A DNA stretch of 59,254 bases. Origin: an uncultured Mucilaginibacter sp. (GTDB lineage: Bacteria; Bacteroidota; Bacteroidia; Sphingobacteriales; Sphingobacteriaceae). Of this stretch, positions 7,781 to 17,525 are shown one piece after another; position 1 is the stretch's first letter, and each line of letters opens with the position of its first letter. The stretch is taken from NCBI RefSeq assembly GCF_946481715.1, contig NZ_CAMLOV010000009.1:1-59254 (forward strand), given 5' to 3'. The notes under the pieces are model-generated. The model saw only the letters and a program-made list of their open reading frames with translations, did not search any database and had not been told where the DNA came from. A program made the translations under genes and the position numbers.

Positions 7781-7970
7781 TTTGCGATTGATTTTTTGTT
7801 TCTACAAAGATATATGTTTAATATAGTATTATGCAATACAAAGTACTATATTAATTCAATAAATTAATTTCAGTTGTATTTTATCGCAAATTGACAGTGA
7901 TTTATTTTAATCAAGGTAATATTTTGCCATAATTAGGTAGAAATCAATAAAATTAAAATCAATTTTCATT

Positions 7971-7978
7971 TACTTTTG
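7971..7978 (+). promoter_or_regulatory. Possible -7 element TACTTTTG before the GH127 gene
   Basis: The octamer fits the Bacteroidota -7 consensus TAnnTTTG, 39 bases before the GH127 start. I see no TTG at the usual -33 distance, so support is partial. The surrounding 7781-8017 spacer is AT-rich and otherwise featureless. Confidence 0.4.
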
Positions 7979-8017
7979 AATAGCTTTACATTTAGCTAAT
8001 CAATAAATCCTTCGCCC

Positions 8018-10024
8018 ATGAAAAAGCTTTGCCTTTTGCTGCTGGTTTGCAGCAGTATTTCTGCCTACGCACAAAAACAGGATTATCCTATACAGCCCGT
8101 AGCTTTTACCCAGGTAAAACTGGCAGACAAGTTTTGGGCTTCGCGGATAGAAACTAACCGTACGGTAACTATCCCGGCATCGTTCGACCGTTGCAAAAGC
8201 ACGGGTAGAATAAAGAATTTTGAAATGGCTGCCGACGGCAAGGGCAAGTTTTGTACTACCTATCCATTTGATGATACCGATATCTACAAAACTATCGAAG
8301 GTGCTTCCTACTCTTTAGCGGTACACCCGGATAAGCAGCTGGATGCATACCTTGATTCGCTGATTGCCGTTGTTGGCAAGGCACAGGAAAAAGATGGCTA
8401 CCTATACACTTACCGCACTATCGACCCCGTAAACCCTGGCAGCTGGGCAGGCCCCGAGCGTTGGGTAAAAGAGAATGAGAACAGCCACGAACTTTACAAC
8501 GCCGGCCACATGTACGAAGGCGCCGCCGCCCACTTTATGGCAACAGGCAAACGCAATTTCTTAAACATTGCCCTTAAAAACGCTGATTTGCTGGTGGAAA
8601 CCTTTGGCCCCGGCAAACGCGCCGTAGCGCCCGGCCACGAAATTGTGGAGATGGGTCTGGTGCGCCTGTACCGCATCACCGGCAAGAAGGAATACCTGGA
8701 CCTTGCCAAGTTTTTTATTGACGAACGCGGTAAACGTGCCTACAACAAAAAAAGCAAAGACGTTTGGGAAAACGGTATTTACTGGCAGGATAATAAACCC
8801 GTTATAAACCAGGATGAAGCCGAAGGCCATGCTGTACGTGCTATGTACCTGTATTCGGGCATGGCGGATGTTGCTGCGCTAACAGGCGATAAAGAATACC
8901 TGGCTGCCATTGATAAAATATGGGACAATATGGTGGGCAAAAAAATGTATGTGCAGGGCAGTATTGGCGCCGTTGGCGACGGCGAACGTTTCGGTGCTAA
9001 TTACGAACTGCCAAACACCACCGCATACAACGAAACCTGTGCCGCTATTGGCAGCGTTTTCTGGAATCAGAGGATGTTTTTGCTGCATGGCGATTCTAAG
9101 TATATCGATGTGCTGGAAAAAGTTTTGTACAACGGCCTGATTTCGGGCGTTGGGCTGGATGGCAAATCTTTTTTTTATACCAATGCCATGCAAATACAGG
9201 ATCATTTTAGCCACCCCGATATTGAGCGTGAGCGTGCGGGTTGGTTCGTTTGCTCTTGCTGCCCTACCAATGTGGTGCGGCTGATGCCTTCGATCCCCGG
9301 CTATATCTATGCGCAAAACGGTAAGGATGTTTTTGTGAACTTGTTCATCAGCGGTACCGGAAACCTTATGGTAGATAATAAGGCACTGCAGATAACCCAG
9401 CAAAATAATTACCCCTGGGATGGCGGGCTGGCGTTTACCATCAACCCGGCATCGGCCATGGAGATGAACTTAAAGATACGTATCCCCGGATGGGCACAAA
9501 ACGAGGCGGTGCCGTCGGACCTATACGCCTATCAGCAACCCCTCAACAAAAAAATAGAAATAAAACTAAACGGCCAGCCGGTTGATTACCAGGTGCAGCA
9601 TGGCTATGCGGTTATCAGCAAAAAATGGAAAAAAGGCGACAAGGTAGAAATGATGCTGCCCATGGATGTGCAGCGCGTTGTTGCTAACGCAAAACTGCCC
9701 GATGATGCGGGTAAGGTTGCCTTGCAGCGCGGCCCTTTAATGTATGCTGCCGAATGGAAGGATAATGGAGGCAAAACTTCAAATATCATCATACCAAAAG
9801 ATACAGAGTTTAAAACAGAGTACCAGCCGGAACTGCTGAATGGCGTAACCATTTTGAAAGCAGAGGTAAGGGCGATAAACGTTGATGCCGAAAAACAAAA
9901 TGTAAGTACCGGAAATAAAATCTTCACCGCTATCCCATATTATGCCTGGGCAAACCGTGGCAAAGGCGAAATGACAGTTTGGTTCCCCGAACAGGTAAAA
10001 TTTGTCGATATTATCAGCAGATAA
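8018..10024 (+). CDS. GH127 beta-L-arabinofuranosidase
   Basis: A 668-residue exported glycoside hydrolase of family GH127 (old DUF1680), with a signal peptide ending near AYAQ. The Zn-thiolate active site known from Bifidobacterium longum HypBA1 (Glu322 acid/base; Glu338, Cys340, Cys417 and Cys418 around zinc) is all visible: Glu323 in GDGERFG, Glu339 and Cys341 in YNETC, and Cys414-Cys415 in VCSCCPTN. It should therefore be a cysteine-nucleophile beta-L-arabinofuranosidase. HypBA1 removes arabinose from hydroxyproline-linked beta-arabinooligosaccharides, which fits the hydroxyproline genes downstream. It is the first gene of the block, followed after 16 bases by GH27. Residue correspondence is seen; the substrate is inferred. 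Confidence 0.9.
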   Translation: MKKLCLLLLVCSSISAYAQKQDYPIQPVAFTQVKLADKFWASRIETNRTVTIPASFDRCKSTGRIKNFEMAADGKGKFCTTYPFDDTDIYKTIEGASYSLAVHPDKQLDAYLDSLIAVVGKAQEKDGYLYTYRTIDPVNPGSWAGPERWVKENENSHELYNAGHMYEGAAAHFMATGKRNFLNIALKNADLLVETFGPGKRAVAPGHEIVEMGLVRLYRITGKKEYLDLAKFFIDERGKRAYNKKSKDVWENGIYWQDNKPVINQDEAEGHAVRAMYLYSGMADVAALTGDKEYLAAIDKIWDNMVGKKMYVQGSIGAVGDGERFGANYELPNTTAYNETCAAIGSVFWNQRMFLLHGDSKYIDVLEKVLYNGLISGVGLDGKSFFYTNAMQIQDHFSHPDIERERAGWFVCSCCPTNVVRLMPSIPGYIYAQNGKDVFVNLFISGTGNLMVDNKALQITQQNNYPWDGGLAFTINPASAMEMNLKIRIPGWAQNEAVPSDLYAYQQPLNKKIEIKLNGQPVDYQVQHGYAVISKKWKKGDKVEMMLPMDVQRVVANAKLPDDAGKVALQRGPLMYAAEWKDNGGKTSNIIIPKDTEFKTEYQPELLNGVTILKAEVRAINVDAEKQNVSTGNKIFTAIPYYAWANRGKGEMTVWFPEQVKFVDIISR

Positions 10025-10040
10025 CCAAATTCCCTATCAG

Positions 10041-12239
10041 ATGAAGAAGATATTAGCCTTTTTACTTTTTATCGCCTGCTTTGGCAAGGCAAACGCCCAG
10101 GTATCGCTTACCACCGGCTGGAAGTTTAAAGCCGGCGATAGCACCGCCTACAGCGCAACAACTTTTGATGATGCGCAATGGCAAGCCATCGATGTAAGTA
10201 AACCCTGGGAGCAACAGGGGCACGAATTTTACAATGGCTTTGGCTGGTACCGGCTGCATGTAACCATACCCGCCTCGCTTAAAAATAGCTCTTATTTAAA
10301 AGATAGCCTCCGTATCGACCTGCAAAACGTTGATGATAACGACGAACTTTACCTCAACGGAAAGCTGATTGCCAAAGGGGGCAACGATATTAAAGTATCA
10401 AAATACGGGCAGCGCCATTATATGCTGGCCACCAATAACCCTGCTATTTTGTGGGATAAGGAGAACGTATTGGCCATCCGCATATTTGATACCGGCGGCG
10501 ACGGCGGTTTGTATGGCGATAAGTTCAGCATCAGCATGAATGATATAATGGATTACGTTTCCATCAATACCGATGCAGATTTTGTGTACGGCGCAAAAAA
10601 CGCTGTGGGCAAATCCATCAAGCTTATTTCAAAAGGCAATAACTACAACTATAAAGGCACGCTTGATTTTAAAGTGACCGATCCGGAAACAGGCAAGGTG
10701 CTTTACCAAAAAACAAACAAAGCAGCTTTTAACGGGCACAAACCCTTCACCTATACATTTAACGCCGCGGCTATCGAACGGAAATCGTACGAATTGAGTT
10801 ATTTGTTTACCGATAGCTTATCGGGCACCAAAATTTTAAAAACAGAAACCACGCCGTATATACTCACCCCGGCACCATCGGCACAGCCAAAAATAAATGG
10901 CCCCGATATTTATGGCGCACGGCCGGGTAACCCCTTTCTGTACCTTATCCCGGCAACCGGGCAAAAACCGCTCACTTACAAAGCAGAAGGACTGCCTAAG
11001 GGCCTGGTGCTTGATGCAAAGACAGGGGTAATAACAGGTTCGGTAGCCAAAAAAGGCGATTACCCGGTAATTTTTACCGTAAGGAACGTGGTAGGCTCGA
11101 GCACCAAAATTTTTACTATCCGCATTGGCGATAAAATTGGCTTAACCCCTGCTTTGGGCTGGAACAGCTGGAACGCCTTTGGATTAAGTGTGGACGATGC
11201 CCGTGTGCGTACCGCTGCGCGTACCATGATAGAAAAACTGGCTTCGTACGGATGGAACTATGTAAATATTGACGATGGATGGGAAGTTGATAAACGCCTG
11301 CCAAATGGCGAGATAGCCGCAAACAGCAAATTCCCGGATATGAAGGGCCTGACTACCTATGTGCACAGCCTGGGTTTAAAAATGGGCATCTATTCATCGC
11401 CCGGTCCAACAACCTGTGGTGGCTATCTTGGGAGCTGGCAACACGAAGACCAGGACGCTAAAACTTATGGCGATTGGGGCATAGATTACTTAAAGTACGA
11501 TTGGTGCTCTTACACCGAAGTATCGCCAAAAAACCCAACGCTTGATGATATGAAGAAGCCTTACCAGGTTATCCGTTCATCATTGGATAAGGTAAACCGC
11601 GATATTATGCTGAGCTTTTGCCAGTACGGTATGGGCAAGGTTTGGGAGTGGGGTGCCGAAGTAGGTGGCAATAGCTGGCGCACTACAGGCGATATAACTG
11701 ACACCTGGAGGAGCATGTCGGAAATTGGGTTTAACCAGGTAGCTGCCGTTCCGTTTGCACAGCCCGGGCATTTTAACGACCCTGATATGCTGGTAGTAGG
11801 GAAAGTAGGCTGGGGGCCAACCCTGCACAATAGCCACCTTAGCCCCGATGAGCAATACACCCACATCAGCCTTTGGAGCCTGCAATCGGTACCGCTGCTG
11901 ATAGGCTGCGATATGGGCGCACTGGATAAATTCACATTGAATTTATTGACCAATAACGAAGTACTGGCCATAGATCAGGATGCCCTGGGCAAAGCTGCCA
12001 AACAGGCTGTGAAAGGCGATAACTACCAAATTTGGGTAAAGGGTATGAAGGATGGGAGCCGGGCTATAGGCCTGTTTAACCTGTCGGATAAGTACCAAAC
12101 CATTACCCTGCCGGGCGAAACCGCCGGGGCTTACAAAACCATCCGCAACGTGTGGGAGCAAAAAGATATTGTCAAGGGTGCCGGCGATTTTAAAGCAAGC
12201 GTTGCACCACACGGGGTAATGCTGGTGAGGGTGAAGTAG
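10041..12239 (+). CDS. GH27 alpha-galactosidase, multidomain
   Basis: I start at the ATG at 10041 (732 residues), where the signal peptide begins (MKKILAFLLF, cleavage near ANAQ). Domains in order: a galactose-binding-like beta-sandwich (about 22-175), a putative Ig domain (about 290-365; GNPFLYLIPATGQKPLTY) and a GH27 (beta/alpha)8 barrel with C-terminal beta domain (about 370-732). Catalytic Asp487 is in YLKYDWCS, and the acid/base Asp580 is in NDPDML. It should release terminal alpha-galactose. Extensin serines carry alpha-galactose, so it fits the GH127 partner just upstream (16-base gap, co-transcribed). Guar- or raffinose-type galactosides remain possible substrates. Confidence 0.9.
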   Translation: MKKILAFLLFIACFGKANAQVSLTTGWKFKAGDSTAYSATTFDDAQWQAIDVSKPWEQQGHEFYNGFGWYRLHVTIPASLKNSSYLKDSLRIDLQNVDDNDELYLNGKLIAKGGNDIKVSKYGQRHYMLATNNPAILWDKENVLAIRIFDTGGDGGLYGDKFSISMNDIMDYVSINTDADFVYGAKNAVGKSIKLISKGNNYNYKGTLDFKVTDPETGKVLYQKTNKAAFNGHKPFTYTFNAAAIERKSYELSYLFTDSLSGTKILKTETTPYILTPAPSAQPKINGPDIYGARPGNPFLYLIPATGQKPLTYKAEGLPKGLVLDAKTGVITGSVAKKGDYPVIFTVRNVVGSSTKIFTIRIGDKIGLTPALGWNSWNAFGLSVDDARVRTAARTMIEKLASYGWNYVNIDDGWEVDKRLPNGEIAANSKFPDMKGLTTYVHSLGLKMGIYSSPGPTTCGGYLGSWQHEDQDAKTYGDWGIDYLKYDWCSYTEVSPKNPTLDDMKKPYQVIRSSLDKVNRDIMLSFCQYGMGKVWEWGAEVGGNSWRTTGDITDTWRSMSEIGFNQVAAVPFAQPGHFNDPDMLVVGKVGWGPTLHNSHLSPDEQYTHISLWSLQSVPLLIGCDMGALDKFTLNLLTNNEVLAIDQDALGKAAKQAVKGDNYQIWVKGMKDGSRAIGLFNLSDKYQTITLPGETAGAYKTIRNVWEQKDIVKGAGDFKASVAPHGVMLVRVK

Positions 12240-12256
12240 AGGAACAAACAACACAA

Positions 12257-12359
12257 CGTCATTGCGAGGAGGAACGACGAAGCAATCATCGGCAAGCAGA
12301 GCGGACTTGCATAGCGGCTCTGCTTGCCGATGATTGCCGCGCTATCGCTCGCAATGACG
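12257..12359. repeat. Large hairpin repeat (CGTCATTGCGAG family)
   Basis: The outer ends CGTCATTGCGAG and CTCGCAATGACG are inverted. Inside them a perfect 21-bp stem (12282-12302 with 12317-12337) closes a 14-base loop. This end sequence belongs to a very common dispersed intergenic repeat of Bacteroidota. It lies in the only long gap between the two glycosidases and the hydroxyproline genes, so it may attenuate or terminate transcription between them. Confidence 0.75.
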
Positions 12360-12386
12360 GTATCTTTAATTTATAAATAGGTTTAT

Positions 12387-13340
12387 ATGAGCATAGTATG
12401 GAAAGGGGTATTTCCCGCGGTAACAACAAAGTTTACCGAAAACGACGAATTGGATTTCGAAGCATTCGATAAAAACATCGAGGCGCAATTGGAAGCAGGT
12501 GTAAACGGCATCGTAATAGGTGGTTCGCTTGGCGAGGCCAGCGTGCTTACCGATAGCGAAAAAATTGCCCTACTGGAGCACACCGTTAAAGTGGTGGCCA
12601 AGCGCGCTTACGTGGTGCTGAACATTGCCGAGCAAACCACTAAAGCTGCCCTGCAGTGCGCAAAAAACGCCGAAAAATATGGTGCCGATGGGCTGATGAT
12701 GCTGCCGCCGCTGCGTTACAAGGCAGATGACGAAGAAACCGTAAAATATTTTGCGGATGTGGCCAAAAGCACTAAGCTGCCCATTATGATATACAATAAC
12801 CCCTACGATTATAAGATAGAGGTTACGCTGGATATGTTCGAGGAGCTTTCGCAATACAAAAACATCCAGGCGGTGAAAGAATCAACCCGCGATGTAAGCA
12901 ATGTTACCCGTATGATCAACCGTTTCGGCAACAGGTTTGCCATCATGACGGGTGTAGATACGCTGGCATTAGAAAGCCTTTTTATGGGTGCAGATGGCTG
13001 GGTAGCCGGTTTAGTAGATGCCTTCCCGAAGGAAACTGTTGCCGTTTACCGTTTGGCCAAAGCCGAACGGATGAAAGAGGCACTGGCCATTTACCGTTGG
13101 TTTTTACCCGTGCTGGAACTGGATATCCACCCAAAACTGGTGCAGTACATTAAACTTGCCGAAAGCGTTACCGGGCTGGGTACCGAAACCGTGCGCCTGC
13201 CGCGTTTAAAAGTAACCGGCGAGGAGCGTGACCGGATATTGGGCATCATTAAACACGCTGTAAAAAGCCGCCCCGAGTTGCCTGCCGGCAGTTGGGGCGT
13301 TGAGGTTGAAGCAGAGGTGGATGTAACAGGGGTTAGTTAG
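12387..13340 (+). CDS. 1-pyrroline-4-hydroxy-2-carboxylate deaminase (DapA family)
   Basis: A 317-residue class I aldolase-fold protein of the dihydrodipicolinate synthase family. The Schiff-base lysine is Lys164 (QAVKES), the conserved tyrosine is Tyr136 (IYNNP), and the phosphate/carboxylate loop GGSLGE is at 45-50. In this neighbourhood the reaction is almost certainly deamination of 1-pyrroline-4-hydroxy-2-carboxylate to 2-oxoglutarate semialdehyde, the third step of hydroxyproline breakdown, because epimerase, dehydrogenase and semialdehyde dehydrogenase genes follow. Lysine biosynthesis (true DapA) is unlikely given this context and the extended C-terminus rich in Glu/Val. There is no signal peptide, so it is cytoplasmic. 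Confidence 0.88.
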   Translation: MSIVWKGVFPAVTTKFTENDELDFEAFDKNIEAQLEAGVNGIVIGGSLGEASVLTDSEKIALLEHTVKVVAKRAYVVLNIAEQTTKAALQCAKNAEKYGADGLMMLPPLRYKADDEETVKYFADVAKSTKLPIMIYNNPYDYKIEVTLDMFEELSQYKNIQAVKESTRDVSNVTRMINRFGNRFAIMTGVDTLALESLFMGADGWVAGLVDAFPKETVAVYRLAKAERMKEALAIYRWFLPVLELDIHPKLVQYIKLAESVTGLGTETVRLPRLKVTGEERDRILGIIKHAVKSRPELPAGSWGVEVEAEVDVTGVS

Positions 13341-13347
13341 GACCCGT

Positions 13348-13440
13348 TGTCATTTCGATCCGAGGTACGAGGGAGAAATCTTGTTAATTATGCAAAGCCG
13401 CCGCGCAAAGTCGCTATGTGCATATCTAACAGGATTTCTC
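13348..13440. repeat. Palindromic intergenic repeat (TGTCATTTCGA family)
   Basis: GAGAAATC..GTTA..ATGCA on the left mirrors TGCAT..AAC..GATTTCTC on the right around a GC-rich centre. The left end (TGTCATTTCGATCCGAGG) matches, inverted, the right end of the repeat at 43919-44063. No ORF is present. Confidence 0.6.
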
Positions 13441-13516
13441 TTCGCCCCGGTGCTCCCTTTCCACCCCACATGCTCATCGAAAAGACATTTGGGTTATTGT
13501 TTATTAAAACCAATTC

Positions 13517-15094
13517 ATGAACACTCAAAATACAATAGGCTACACCATTCAACCGCCAAGCGGCAAAAGCTTCAGAGCGGTAAACCCGGCGAATAACCAG
13601 GAAGTGGAGGGCGATTTCCATATAGCTACTACGGCTGATGCGGATGCCGCCATGCAGCTGGCAGATAAGGCCTTTGCCGTGTACCGCCATACCGACGCCA
13701 AAACAAAGGCTGCCTTTTTGCGAAGCATTGCCGAAGGCATTACTGCGCTGGGCGATGAACTGCTGAACCGTTGCGCGGCCGAAAGTGGCTTGCCTATTCC
13801 CCGCTTAACGGGCGAACGGGCACGCACAACCGGCCAGTTAAATATTTACGCCAACCTGCTGGAAGAAGGCAGTTGGGTGGAGGCCGTTATCGACACCGCC
13901 ATCCCCGACCGCACACCTTTGCCACGGGTCGATCTTCGCAAAATGATGGTGCCCCTCGGCCCGGCGGTGGTGTTTGGTGCCAGCAACTTCCCGATGGCGT
14001 TCTCCGTTGCCGGTGGCGATACCGTTTCGGCATTGGCCGCGGGTTGCCCGGTGGTGGTGAAGGCGCACCCGGCACATCCCGGCGCAAGCGCAATGGTGGC
14101 TGAGGTAATTATGCAGGCCGCACAGAAGCATGGGCTGCCGGATGGCGTTTTCTCTCATTTATTAGATGATGGTTACGCTGTTGGCGAGGCATTGGTAAAA
14201 CATCCCAAAACAAAGATAGTTACCTTTACCGGTTCGTTTAAAGGAGGCATGGCACTGGTTAAAATGGCACGCGAACGCGACGAGCCTGTCCCCGTGTTTG
14301 CCGAAATGGGCAGTACCAACCCGGTAATATTATTGCCCCTGGCCCTGCAAAACCGTGCCGAGGAGTTAGCCAAACTCTGTGGGGCTATCACCACCAACGC
14401 AGGGCAGTTTTGTACTAAACCAGGCCTATTGTTAGCAGTAAGATCCGACGGGTTGAACAGGTTTACAGATGCACTTGCTTCAGCCATCGCCGATGTCAAT
14501 TCAGCAACAATGCTTACAAAAGGTATTGCCGGTAATTACGAAAAGCTTTCAAGAGAACGGTTGGCAGATCAATCCGTAAATATCATCGGGCAATCGGATA
14601 AACTAAATGCCGAAAACGCAAACCAGGCCTTAGCTGTGGTAACCGAAATTTCTGCTGTGGATTTCCTGTCGGACGAAAAATTCAAGGAGGAGGTTTTTGG
14701 CCCTTACAGCATGCTGGTGGTGGCGGATGATATGGCACAACTGGAACAGGTTGTAGATTCCCTGCACGGGCAACTTACCGCTACACTAATGGCCGAAAAA
14801 GGTGAACTGGCGCAGTACACCGGGCTTGCCAACAAACTATCAAACCTTGCCGGCCGGGTAGTATTAAACGGCCCGCCAACGGGTGTGGAGGTAGGCAACG
14901 CCGTACAACATGGCGGGCCATTTCCGGCAACGTCTGATAGCCGTTTCACCTCGGTGGGTACCGCTGCTATTAAACGATTTGTGCGCCCCGTATGCTGGCA
15001 AAACTGGGATAACGAACTATTGCCTGATGCCCTGAAGGACGAAAATCCGCTGGGGATTTTGCGCTTGTATAATAATGAATGGAGTAGGAAATAG
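13517..15094 (+). CDS. 2-oxoglutarate semialdehyde dehydrogenase (aldehyde dehydrogenase family)
   Basis: A 525-residue aldehyde dehydrogenase. Catalytic Cys299 is in AGQFCTKPG and the general base Glu263 is in AEMGSTNPV; the cofactor-binding segment FGASNFPMAFS is near residue 155. The family oxidises 2-oxoglutarate semialdehyde to 2-oxoglutarate with NAD(P)+, the last step of the hydroxyproline pathway, which feeds the TCA cycle. It sits between the DapA-like deaminase and the 4-hydroxyproline epimerase. The long N-terminus and the sequence around the active site fit the hydroxyproline-linked type of this enzyme rather than succinate semialdehyde dehydrogenase. Cytoplasmic; all catalytic residues are present. 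Confidence 0.88.
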   Translation: MNTQNTIGYTIQPPSGKSFRAVNPANNQEVEGDFHIATTADADAAMQLADKAFAVYRHTDAKTKAAFLRSIAEGITALGDELLNRCAAESGLPIPRLTGERARTTGQLNIYANLLEEGSWVEAVIDTAIPDRTPLPRVDLRKMMVPLGPAVVFGASNFPMAFSVAGGDTVSALAAGCPVVVKAHPAHPGASAMVAEVIMQAAQKHGLPDGVFSHLLDDGYAVGEALVKHPKTKIVTFTGSFKGGMALVKMARERDEPVPVFAEMGSTNPVILLPLALQNRAEELAKLCGAITTNAGQFCTKPGLLLAVRSDGLNRFTDALASAIADVNSATMLTKGIAGNYEKLSRERLADQSVNIIGQSDKLNAENANQALAVVTEISAVDFLSDEKFKEEVFGPYSMLVVADDMAQLEQVVDSLHGQLTATLMAEKGELAQYTGLANKLSNLAGRVVLNGPPTGVEVGNAVQHGGPFPATSDSRFTSVGTAAIKRFVRPVCWQNWDNELLPDALKDENPLGILRLYNNEWSRK

Positions 15095-15176
15095 TGAGTG
15101 GAGAACAGTGAGTGGGGAGTGGTTAAAATATGTTCGCCGCTTGTAACCATTCACCATTCACCGCTCACCACTCACC
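15094..15176. repeat. Inverted repeat of GTGAGTGG / CCACTCAC type
   Basis: The left half repeats GTGAGTGG and ends in GAGTGGTTA; the right half starts TAACCATTC and repeats CACCATTCAC and CACCACTCAC, so the region folds back on itself. It begins at the stop codon of the aldehyde dehydrogenase gene and ends 8 bases before the epimerase start. Confidence 0.65.
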
Positions 15177-15184
15177 AAAATATT

Positions 15185-16186
15185 ATGACTAAAACATTCT
15201 TCTGCATAGATGCGCATACCTGCGGTAATCCGGTTAGGCTGGTTGCCGGCGGCGGCCCAAATTTAACAGGGACCAATATGAGTGAAAAGCGCCAGCACTT
15301 TTTAAAAGAGTACGACTGGATACGCAAAGGCTTGATGTTTGAGCCGCGTGGCCACGATATGATGAGCGGTAGTATCTTGTATCCGCCTCACGATCCGGCG
15401 AATGATGTCGCTGTTTTGTTTATCGAAACCAGCGGCTGCCTGCCCATGTGCGGGCATGGCACAATTGGCACCATTACTATTGCTGTGGAGGAAGGGCTTA
15501 TCACCCCAAAAACGCCGGGCATTATCCGTATGGAAGCGCCTGCGGGATTGGTGCTTATCTCCTACAAACAAGTTGGCGGCAAAGTGAAATCGGTAAAATT
15601 GGTAAACGTAGCCTCTTACCTCGATTCGGAAGGTTTGGAGGTAGAGTGCCCTGATCTGGGCATGCTCACCGTTGATGTGGCCTACGGCGGCAACTTCTAC
15701 GCCATAGTAGATCCGCAGGAAAACTTTGGGGGCTTAGAAAACCATACTGCTGACCAACTCATATCATGGAGCCGTGTTTTGCGCAAGCGGATCAACGAAA
15801 TGTACAGTTTCGTCCATCCGGAAAACCCGACCATCAATACCTGTACGCATATACTATGGGCAGGCAAAACCATATCGCCCGAGGCAACGGCCCGTAACGC
15901 GGTATTTTATGGCGATAAAGCCATAGACCGCTCGCCCTGTGGTACGGGTACATCAGCACGTATGGCGCAATGGCATGCCAAAGGCAAACTTAAAAAAGGG
16001 GATCAGTTCATCCACGAAAGTATCATCGGCAGCCAGTTCATCGGCACGGTGGAGGATGAGGTAACCTTGGGCGGCAAACCCGCCATTATCCCGGGCATAG
16101 AAGGCTGGGCAAAAGTGTACGGCTACAACACTATCAAAATTGATGATGAAGATGATCCGTACGCCTTTGGGTTTCAGGTGATATAA
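15185..16186 (+). CDS. 4-hydroxyproline 2-epimerase (proline racemase family)
   Basis: I use the ATG at 15185 (333 residues): upstream residues in the longer frame are encoded by the repeat. The fold is that of proline racemase. Two catalytic cysteines are present, Cys89 in PMCGHGTIG and Cys252 in SPCGTGTSA, which define hydroxyproline 2-epimerases and exclude the Thr/Cys dehydratase type. It converts trans-4-hydroxy-L-proline to cis-4-hydroxy-D-proline, the first step of catabolism. The opening motif FFCIDAHTCGNPVR is typical. Cytoplasmic. Neighbouring genes encode the following three steps. Confidence 0.93.
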   Translation: MTKTFFCIDAHTCGNPVRLVAGGGPNLTGTNMSEKRQHFLKEYDWIRKGLMFEPRGHDMMSGSILYPPHDPANDVAVLFIETSGCLPMCGHGTIGTITIAVEEGLITPKTPGIIRMEAPAGLVLISYKQVGGKVKSVKLVNVASYLDSEGLEVECPDLGMLTVDVAYGGNFYAIVDPQENFGGLENHTADQLISWSRVLRKRINEMYSFVHPENPTINTCTHILWAGKTISPEATARNAVFYGDKAIDRSPCGTGTSARMAQWHAKGKLKKGDQFIHESIIGSQFIGTVEDEVTLGGKPAIIPGIEGWAKVYGYNTIKIDDEDDPYAFGFQVI

Positions 16187-16271
16187 GCCCCACCCAAACC
16201 CTCCCCGGTAGGGAGGGCTTTAAAAAACTAAACAAAAAAGTCTCCCCTACCGGGGGAGATTTAGAGGGGGC
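16187..16271. repeat. Inverted repeat copy A flanking the dehydrogenase gene
   Basis: CCCTCCCCGGTAGGGAGGG on the left pairs within itself and with CCCCTACCGGGGGAG on the right. A second copy of the family follows the next gene (17526-17593), so the FAD dehydrogenase gene is bracketed by two copies in the same orientation. Confidence 0.7.
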
Positions 16272-16277
16272 TAGCTC

Positions 16278-17522
16278 ATGAGCAAAACAATCATCATCGG
16301 CGGAGGAATAATCGGGCTGTTCTCAGCATATTACCTCCATAAAGCAGGTTGGGAAGTAGAAATATTAGAGCAGGGCAACTTGCAGGATAATTGCTCGTTT
16401 GGCAATGCGGGCATGATAGTGCCCAGTCATTTTATACCATTGGCGGCGCCGGGTATGATAGAGCAGGGCATCCGCTGGATGTTTGATAGCAAAAGCCCTT
16501 TCTATGTAAAACCATCCCTAAATCCCGAGCTGATAGGCTGGGGGCTTAAATTTTTAAAGGCAGCAAATAAAAAGCATGTAGAAAATTCGGCAGTTGCACT
16601 GCGCGACTTGTCCCTCCTCAGCAAAAAGCTTTACCAGGAATTTGATAAGGAAGCGGATTTTAACTTCGGGCTGGAAGATAAAGGCATCCTGATGCTTTAT
16701 AAAACGCCGAAATTTGAAGAAGAGGAGCACCACACTGCTGAAAAGGCGCGGGCACTTGGCTTGGATGCGCAGAATTTAACGGCTGCCGAAGTCCGTGCTT
16801 TGCAGCCCGAAATTGACGTAGATGTCTTGGGTGCAGTACATTACCACTGCGATGCGCACCTGTACCCTAATAAATTAGTCGCCGGCTTGGTAAAGTATTT
16901 AGAAGCGGCGGGCGTAAAAATTCACCGAAATACGCCGGTTACCCATATAGAACGCGACGGCGCTAAGGTGCTGGAGGTTATAAGCGGCAGCCAAAGTTTT
17001 AAGGCCGATAAATACCTCATTGCCGGCGGTGCCTGGTCGCCGGCCATCGCAAAGCTGGCAGGGCTAAATGTGCCGCTAATGCCGGGCAAAGGTTATTCCT
17101 TTATGGTAGATGAACCACAGAAACGCATGAGCATCCCATCTCTGCTTTGCGAGGCAAGGGTATCTGTAACACCCATGAATGGCGGTATCCGTTTTGGTGG
17201 TACTATGGAAATTGGCAAGATAAACGATAAGATAAACATGAACCGTGTTGCGGGTATTGTAGAATCTATCCCCAAATATTTCCCGGGCTTTAAACCGGCC
17301 ACGCCGCAGCAAAAGGATATCTGGTACGGTTTCCGCCCATGTTCGCCGGATGGCTTGCCCTATATAGGGCGATCTGATAAGTACAACAACCTCGCCATTG
17401 CAACAGGCCACGGCATGATGGGGCTAAGCCTGGCATCGGCTACCGGCAAACTGGTGGAGGAGATATTAAACGAAAAGCAAGTATCAAGCAATATTGACCA
17501 ATTTTCACCAAACAGGTATTAA
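16278..17522 (+). CDS. FAD-dependent D-hydroxyproline dehydrogenase (DadA/DAO family)
   Basis: A 414-residue flavoprotein of the D-amino acid oxidase/DadA family. The dinucleotide-binding motif IIGGGIIGLFSAYYL is at residues 5-19, and the second FAD region (YIGRSDKYNNLAIATGHGMMG) is near residue 370. In the pathway it oxidises cis-4-hydroxy-D-proline to 1-pyrroline-4-hydroxy-2-carboxylate, passing electrons to the respiratory chain or oxygen. The start lies 6 bases after the repeat at 16187-16271. The substrate is assigned from context and family; D-proline or other D-amino acids could also be used. Confidence 0.87.
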   Translation: MSKTIIIGGGIIGLFSAYYLHKAGWEVEILEQGNLQDNCSFGNAGMIVPSHFIPLAAPGMIEQGIRWMFDSKSPFYVKPSLNPELIGWGLKFLKAANKKHVENSAVALRDLSLLSKKLYQEFDKEADFNFGLEDKGILMLYKTPKFEEEEHHTAEKARALGLDAQNLTAAEVRALQPEIDVDVLGAVHYHCDAHLYPNKLVAGLVKYLEAAGVKIHRNTPVTHIERDGAKVLEVISGSQSFKADKYLIAGGAWSPAIAKLAGLNVPLMPGKGYSFMVDEPQKRMSIPSLLCEARVSVTPMNGGIRFGGTMEIGKINDKINMNRVAGIVESIPKYFPGFKPATPQQKDIWYGFRPCSPDGLPYIGRSDKYNNLAIATGHGMMGLSLASATGKLVEEILNEKQVSSNIDQFSPNRY

Positions 17523-17525
17523 TCA

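Noticed and set aside
12387..13340. Lysine biosynthesis DapA
   Set aside because: The fold is the same, but the adjacent epimerase, dehydrogenase and semialdehyde dehydrogenase fix it as the hydroxyproline deaminase.
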